From NCBI GenBank assembly GCA_948868795.1, contig CAQRDK010000005.1:12783-76782 (forward strand): 64,000 nucleotides of DNA. The letters run 5' to 3'. The notes beneath the pieces are model-generated. The model searched no databases, was not told where the DNA came from, and saw only the letters and a list, made by a program, of their open reading frames with translations. Shown here in pieces: positions 59,804-64,000 of the stretch (position 1 is the stretch's first letter; each line of letters begins with the position of its first letter). The DNA is from an uncultured Candidatus Saccharibacteria bacterium (GTDB lineage Bacteria > Patescibacteriota > Saccharimonadia > Saccharimonadales > Saccharimonadaceae). The position numbers were made by a program, and so were the translations under genes.

Positions 59804-60228
59804 AGAAACAAACAGCCAAACCAAAACACGGCATCCTAAAGGGAGACATCAATTTATTGAAGCCGAACGAAAAACGAGCAGTTGAGTTTTTGCTAGATCT
59901 CGGGATTGATGTAAAAATTATACCGCCTAGCCGCGAACGCAAGACCCCGGATTTTTGGATTGAACATCAACGCAGAGAACTAAAAACTCCGGAAGGTAAA
60001 TCCCCGCATAACATTGAACACGCATTCAAGAAAGCTGCGAAACAGGCGGAGCATATCATCTTCGATGCGCGAAAGTCACCAAAAACTGATGTAGTTTTCG
60101 TAAATGAGGTGGTCAAGGCGCTGCAAAGCTCTGCGACAGTCAAAGATGTCTGGATTATTTTGAAGTCTGGTGAGCTGAAAAAGATTTCACGGCGGGAGGC
60201 ACGCAAGCTGGCAAGAAAGGAGGCTTGA
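59800..60228 (+). CDS. CdiA-type tRNA nuclease-like toxin domain protein
   Basis: 142 aa. LKPNEKRAVEFLLDLGIDVKII, TPDFWIEHQRRELKTPEG (D...ExK-like) and AFKKAAKQAEHIIFDA resemble the C-terminal tRNase domain of CdiA toxins and stand-alone relatives. Here Glu-Leu-Lys supplies the catalytic E-x-K. No secretion signal, so an intracellular toxin is likely. Confidence 0.7.
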   Translation: MKKQTAKPKHGILKGDINLLKPNEKRAVEFLLDLGIDVKIIPPSRERKTPDFWIEHQRRELKTPEGKSPHNIEHAFKKAAKQAEHIIFDARKSPKTDVVFVNEVVKALQSSATVKDVWIILKSGELKKISRREARKLARKEA

Positions 60229-60308
60229 CTTTTATCATTAGTTTGGTATACTGTAGGTATTGAGGGTTCCCCGGTGTCGAAGCGCACCGGGACGTACCCT
60301 CTTTTTTG
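60225..60308 (+). ncRNA. Short promoter-hairpin unit after the toxin gene
   Basis: TTGACT (60225-60230), 16-nt spacer, TATACT (60247-60252) is followed at once by a terminator hairpin, GAGGGTTCCCCGGTG...CACCGGGACGTACCCTC plus T6 (60262-60307). The transcript would be about 50 nt and consist almost only of the hairpin. Confidence 0.5.
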
Positions 60309-60344
60309 TGTTGAGCCGTGCCCACTGCAAGGTCTAGATATAGG

Positions 60345-62576
60345 CTATGCGCTAGGTTCAGTTTTTTCCCGTTGATTAGCCTCAAAGAGATAGATGAACT
60401 GTTGTGCAATGATATCACGGAACACTTCAGAGCGTTCGTTGCCGACAATATTAGCCGATGCGTCGTTCTCGTCAAAACGGTCAAATCTTTCAACCTCATC
60501 AAGAGAGATGCCGTGATACCGTTTATACCTTTTGTTACGAATTAGCAAGTCGTATAAATATTCAGCATCGAACCGCTCTATGAACCAGTACTTATACGAG
60601 CTACTCCCAGGATCTAAAAAATCCGACCTGAATTCCAATCCAGTCTTCATGTCAATCCACTCGTCTAAAAATTGCGTTATAAAATCCAGAGCTTGATCGG
60701 CCGTTTTGACTTTTTGGCGCATATAGGCATTGATCTTATCTGATGACTCAGAGAACTTTTGTAGATATGTGTATAGTTCACGTGCCGCCGAGTTGACCAG
60801 ATTAGTTGGCAACTGGTCTGTCGTCATTTTGTTCTCTAGAATTTCAAGGATAAAACTCTTATATTTTATATAATCGCCTGATGATAAAATTTGTTTATCC
60901 TGTTGACCATGTTCGCATCTGGCGGCAACGAGGCGAATCGCATAAGCTAGGGTATTTAAATATCGAGCTTGTTGCGCTATGTTTTTATATATGTTAAGCG
61001 CACACGCTGAGCCGATCTTCTTGTCAAAAATAATCTCATCAACAACGCGCAGGGGGGCTTCAATTTGGGAGTGGTTCATTCCTTCATCGGTCGGTTTCAC
61101 TGCTTTTTCAGCGGCTAACACAAGTTGCACGCAAAATTTGTCTGGGTTTTGAATCATGTCGCTGTTGTCGCGAATTTTCTCGATCACCTTACCATACGCA
61201 TTTTTCTTGAACAATAGGTCAATACTTTTCTGGTTAGTCTGCCTACAGAGTGTATCTACAATTTCGCGATCTGCAACGTCGCCGCTGCCGATAGCGTACG
61301 TAAAGTACCGGTTAAAATATGCCGCAGTACAAATCCGTTTTTGTTGACGGGCTTGCTTTTCGTCGTATGGTTGATAATATAAGGTTTGATTTCCGATCAT
61401 GTTCGGGAATAGACAATGAATTAGAAGCAACTCATCACTGGAGAATAAATCGGCGAGGTGCTTCTGTCTACTTTCATTCTGATCTTGAGTGTAGTGAGCC
61501 GTATTAGCAGTTAATAGCGATCTGTTATTTTTAATCTTCTGATACAGCTCTGGAATAGTGATGCGAAGCAGCTCAATACGCACGGTATCAGATATACTGA
61601 CTTCGCCCAGAAGGAGAGGGATTGTAAATCGTAACACATTAAGACATCTGATGACCGTACGAGGAGTATTTAACTGCGGCATGATATAATAACAGAACGT
61701 ACTAATTTCATTGAGCTCTGTTTTGGCGATTTCGATGCCGTTATCTTTTAAAATCTCCGTAATGCCTTCCTGTAGACGGTCGCGTAGCTCATTGTCATCA
61801 ATAAGCGGTAATTCCAAAGGAATTTGGACGATCTTATCTACATAGTCCCGACCCCCTTCTTTATGTGGCAGCGTTTCCGAAATTGCCGTACTCACGATTT
61901 CATCATCAAAGGCAAGAAAATACGTTACGCCTTTAATGTTTGCGACAGACCGAATAAGCTTGAAAGTATCGAGCATCTCTTGCGGGCTCAATCTGTCGAT
62001 GTCGTCGACCATAACGATAATTCTCTTATTATGCGTCTTTAGCTCCCGTTCAATCTCGCTTCGTATTTCCCTATAAGAATAGTGCATTGATGATAAACCA
62101 GCTAGAACTGCGCTTACCGCCTGTATGCCTACGTGATTAGCCTCCCTTGCCATTTCCGCGAGACCATCATGTGCTTTCGACGTGTATCTATATCGCCACG
62201 CCTTGCAGCAATTCGTGATTCTTTTTCTGGCGCATTTTATTTTACCGCTATTTTCATCTTTATTCTTATTTTTGATTTCTTGAGAGAGTCTATTTAAAAT
62301 TTGGCACAGGAGACCAGCCGCTAGATCTTGACTCGTAGTATAGCCCCATGGCTCAAGGTCTAAAATAAGGATATTATCTTTTTCTAGGAGGCTACTTCTA
62401 ACCATATTTAAGACCGACGTTTTACCGTAGCCCCATTTAGCATAAAGGGCTACAACATATGAACGGTTGCAATCAAGCTCTGTGAGTGCATCTGCGATTT
62501 TATCAGCATAACCAGCTCGACAATATTTGTCCTCGCTTGAACTGGAAATTGGGCTATCAGAGTTATATCTAGTCAT
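60345..62576 (-). CDS. KAP-family P-loop NTPase
   Basis: 743 aa. Walker A VALYAKWGYGKTSVLNMV and Walker B IVMVDDIDRLSPQEMLDTFKLIRSVANI are typical of KAP NTPases, which are often membrane-linked and found in phage exclusion or stress systems. A weak hydrophobic stretch lies near residue 155. Leaderless: TATAAT, 6 nt, ATG at 62576. A CIRCE operator sits directly upstream, so heat-shock control by HrcA is likely. Confidence 0.88.
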   Translation of the reverse strand: MTRYNSDSPISSSSEDKYCRAGYADKIADALTELDCNRSYVVALYAKWGYGKTSVLNMVRSSLLEKDNILILDLEPWGYTTSQDLAAGLLCQILNRLSQEIKNKNKDENSGKIKCARKRITNCCKAWRYRYTSKAHDGLAEMAREANHVGIQAVSAVLAGLSSMHYSYREIRSEIERELKTHNKRIIVMVDDIDRLSPQEMLDTFKLIRSVANIKGVTYFLAFDDEIVSTAISETLPHKEGGRDYVDKIVQIPLELPLIDDNELRDRLQEGITEILKDNGIEIAKTELNEISTFCYYIMPQLNTPRTVIRCLNVLRFTIPLLLGEVSISDTVRIELLRITIPELYQKIKNNRSLLTANTAHYTQDQNESRQKHLADLFSSDELLLIHCLFPNMIGNQTLYYQPYDEKQARQQKRICTAAYFNRYFTYAIGSGDVADREIVDTLCRQTNQKSIDLLFKKNAYGKVIEKIRDNSDMIQNPDKFCVQLVLAAEKAVKPTDEGMNHSQIEAPLRVVDEIIFDKKIGSACALNIYKNIAQQARYLNTLAYAIRLVAARCEHGQQDKQILSSGDYIKYKSFILEILENKMTTDQLPTNLVNSAARELYTYLQKFSESSDKINAYMRQKVKTADQALDFITQFLDEWIDMKTGLEFRSDFLDPGSSSYKYWFIERFDAEYLYDLLIRNKRYKRYHGISLDEVERFDRFDENDASANIVGNERSEVFRDIIAQQFIYLFEANQREKTEPSA

Positions 62577-62595
62577 AACATTATTATATCACACT

Positions 62596-62622
62596 TTAGC
62601 ACTCATTAGTTAAAAGTGCTAG
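62596..62622. promoter_or_regulatory. CIRCE operator before the KAP NTPase gene
   Basis: TTAGCACTC-N9-AAGTGCTAG, 16 of 18 consensus positions with exact spacing, overlapping the -35/-10 spacer of the KAP promoter (TATAAT at 62588-62583). Confidence 0.8.
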
Positions 62623-62635
62623 AAGATATCGTGGC

Positions 62636-62663
62636 AAAACCTCCGGGGTGAGCCGGAGGTTTT
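62636..62663 (-). terminator. Intrinsic terminator after the surface protein gene
   Basis: AAAACCTCCGG...CCGGAGGTTTT; ends the 62727-63815 transcript. Confidence 0.9.
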
Positions 62664-62726
62664 GGCTGTTTAAGTTAGGCTGCGAAGCTTAACTTTTTTC
62701 GCTTGGAGAAAAATCCCGCGGGGAGA

Positions 62727-63815
62727 TTATTTCTCGCTAGAGCGGCGAGCGCTGCGGTAAGCAACGACACCAGCACCAAGGGCGGTCAAAGCGGTAGCAA
62801 GACCAGCGACGATGGAGACGGTGGTAGCAGCGTTACCATCAGCAGAGCTGAGGACACCAGTGCCTGGAGCGGATGGATCGGTGGTAGTATCATCGCCATC
62901 TTCGCCTGGAGTGGTTGGGTCGGTTGGAGTATCGACAACGACAAGGTCGGCACCAGCAGCAGCTTTGTAGGCAGCTTTCAGGTCTTCGATAAGCGTGTAG
63001 TTAGCTTCCAAATCGTCTGCATCAGCTTGCGCGGCGTCAACTTTACCAATCAACGCGACGTAAGCGGCACCACGAGTAGTAGCGAGCTGAGCGGCAGCAA
63101 GCGCCTTGAGGGCGGTGATTGGAGCGGCGTCAGCAGCGGCGGTCTCGATGTCGCGAGCGTCAACTTTAACACCGGCCAAAGCGTTCTTCAAGTTAGTGAT
63201 GCTGGTGTTGGAAGCAGCGAGGGCTTTTTCGGCACCGCTGACGGCGTTGACAAAAGTCTTTGCCTTGCCATAAGCAGCATCGGCACCAATCTTGGTTTTG
63301 ATTTCGCCCAATGTAGCGGTCCAGTCGTCTTCGTCAATATCGGTGAAAGTATAACCGAGAGCTTCACCGGCAGAGATGATGGCCTGAGCTTTTTCCTTGT
63401 CGGAAGTAGCACCGTTGTCGGCAGCTTCGACGGCATTAACTAAAGCGACCCATTTGTCATAGTTCTTGACAGCTTTAGCGGCAGCGAGAGTGGCAGCGTA
63501 AGTATCTGCGCCATCGTAGTCGTTGCCGGTATAAGTCTTGTAAGCAGCAGCGATAGCGGCTTGCTGAGTAGCTTCATCGGTGTAAGCTGCAGTATCTTTG
63601 TTTGCGTCATTCAAAGCGACATAAGCTTGGTATTCTGGCTGAGCCTTGATGGACTTGATGGTGTTATTGACTTCGGCAACGGTGGCAGTGTCTTTTTCTT
63701 CATCCGGTGCAGTAACGTCGGCGCGTGGGTCGATAGCGTTAACGCCAGCAACAGGCGCAACGACGCCTAATGCAAATGCTAAAGCGATAGCACTCAAAAT
63801 TTGAGCTTTCTTCAT
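62727..63815 (-). CDS. Helical surface protein with a sorting-signal-like C-terminus
   Basis: 362 aa. Signal peptide (ILSAIALAFALGVVAPVAGVNA), a long Ala-rich helical region, a Thr/Pro/Asp linker, then APGTG, a hydrophobic helix (VSIVAGLATALTALGAGVVAY) and RSARRSSEK. This is the layout of an LPxTG-type wall-anchored protein with a variant motif. Consensus promoter (TTGACA, 16 nt, TATAAT) and AGGAG suggest high expression. Confidence 0.8.
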   Translation of the reverse strand: MKKAQILSAIALAFALGVVAPVAGVNAIDPRADVTAPDEEKDTATVAEVNNTIKSIKAQPEYQAYVALNDANKDTAAYTDEATQQAAIAAAYKTYTGNDYDGADTYAATLAAAKAVKNYDKWVALVNAVEAADNGATSDKEKAQAIISAGEALGYTFTDIDEDDWTATLGEIKTKIGADAAYGKAKTFVNAVSGAEKALAASNTSITNLKNALAGVKVDARDIETAAADAAPITALKALAAAQLATTRGAAYVALIGKVDAAQADADDLEANYTLIEDLKAAYKAAAGADLVVVDTPTDPTTPGEDGDDTTTDPSAPGTGVLSSADGNAATTVSIVAGLATALTALGAGVVAYRSARRSSEK

Positions 63816-63830
63816 CTTTGAGATTCTCCT

Positions 63831-63993
63831 CTCAATTTAACTTATATCTAAGTTTAATTATACAGCAGCGCAAGGCGGTGTCAAGCGTTTTGCTTGTAGA
63901 ATTTACAACAGCCAGGCGCAGTAGAGAGGACAAGTTCCATACGTTCCCAAACCCCCACCTTAAGTTACGGTAGATATATAAGTTAAATTGAGG
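63831..63993. repeat. 18-bp inverted repeat around the surface-protein promoter
   Basis: CTCAATTTAACTTATATC at 63831-63848 recurs inverted, with a 2-bp insertion, at 63974-63993. Between them lie the promoter (63857-63884) and a TTGTA-N5-TACAA palindrome (63894-63908). The outer copy could be the leader of a divergent gene beyond the window. Confidence 0.55.
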
Positions 63994-64000
63994 CTCAGAT

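Overview
The window looks like a chromosome segment of a Candidatus Saccharibacteria (TM7, Patescibacteria/CPR) member. This is inferred from gene content: carbamate kinase, phosphoketolase and glucose-6-phosphate isomerase without biosynthetic operons, short versions of familiar proteins (110-aa TsaB, 256-aa HrcA), a type IV pilin, ComEC, many small membrane or surface proteins, and a Fibrobacter-type paralogous-domain surface protein. No 16S rRNA gene is present, so the assignment rests on content and style. A recurrent trait is the leaderless gene: at least fifteen starts lie 6-7 nt behind a TATAAT-like -10 box.

Layout. 1-26.9 kb is ordinary chromosome: partial tyrS, a class A penicillin-binding protein, a PIN-TRAM protein, a phosphoketolase split into two coupled genes, hrcA-grpE with a CIRCE-like operator, adenylate kinase, a lamin-tail-domain surface protein, a flavoprotein lacking the usual redox cysteines, a surface protein behind a structured attenuator-like leader, arcC, pgi, a pilin, tRNA-Met and tRNA-Ser, a thymidylate cluster (thyA, a nucleotidyltransferase-dCMP deaminase fusion, a HIT protein), yebC, tRNA-Leu, ftsH and tRNA-Pro(CGG).

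27.2-40.6 kb is an AT-richer island inserted at the 3' end of tRNA-Pro(TGG). Three copies of the core CCCGACCA (27291, 38270, 40551) divide it into two tandem elements. Element 1 (about 11 kb) has a large serine recombinase, an SSB, a replication-type ATPase, a structured RNA in front of a GIY-YIG nuclease, a secreted protein, several small proteins and a HEPN-like protein. Element 2 (about 2.3 kb) holds a decayed recombinase tail, decayed copies of two element-1 small genes, and a Ser/Thr kinase ending in an SSB-like tail.

40.6-49 kb is mixed accessory and core: a PD-(D/E)XK-like protein, an XRE regulator, a stand-alone SRA domain, a TetR-like regulator, a decayed gene, PspC, NERD, a metallo-beta-lactamase-fold protein, a tandem-HD protein, tRNA-Pro(GGG) and a UbiB-like kinase. 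49-64 kb holds a Nudix protein, a TVP38 protein, rny, tsaB-tsaE-comEC, a 43-aa peptide gene, a large beta-helix-like protein, a toxin-antitoxin-like pair with a CdiA-type nuclease, a KAP NTPase behind a second CIRCE operator, and a wall-anchored surface protein.

The strongest leads are three leader RNAs sharing a CGGAA...GCA apical loop (one before the GIY-YIG nuclease), the tandem elements whose att core lies inside the recombinase gene, the CIRCE box before the KAP ATPase, the SSB-tailed kinase, and the general use of leaderless promoters.
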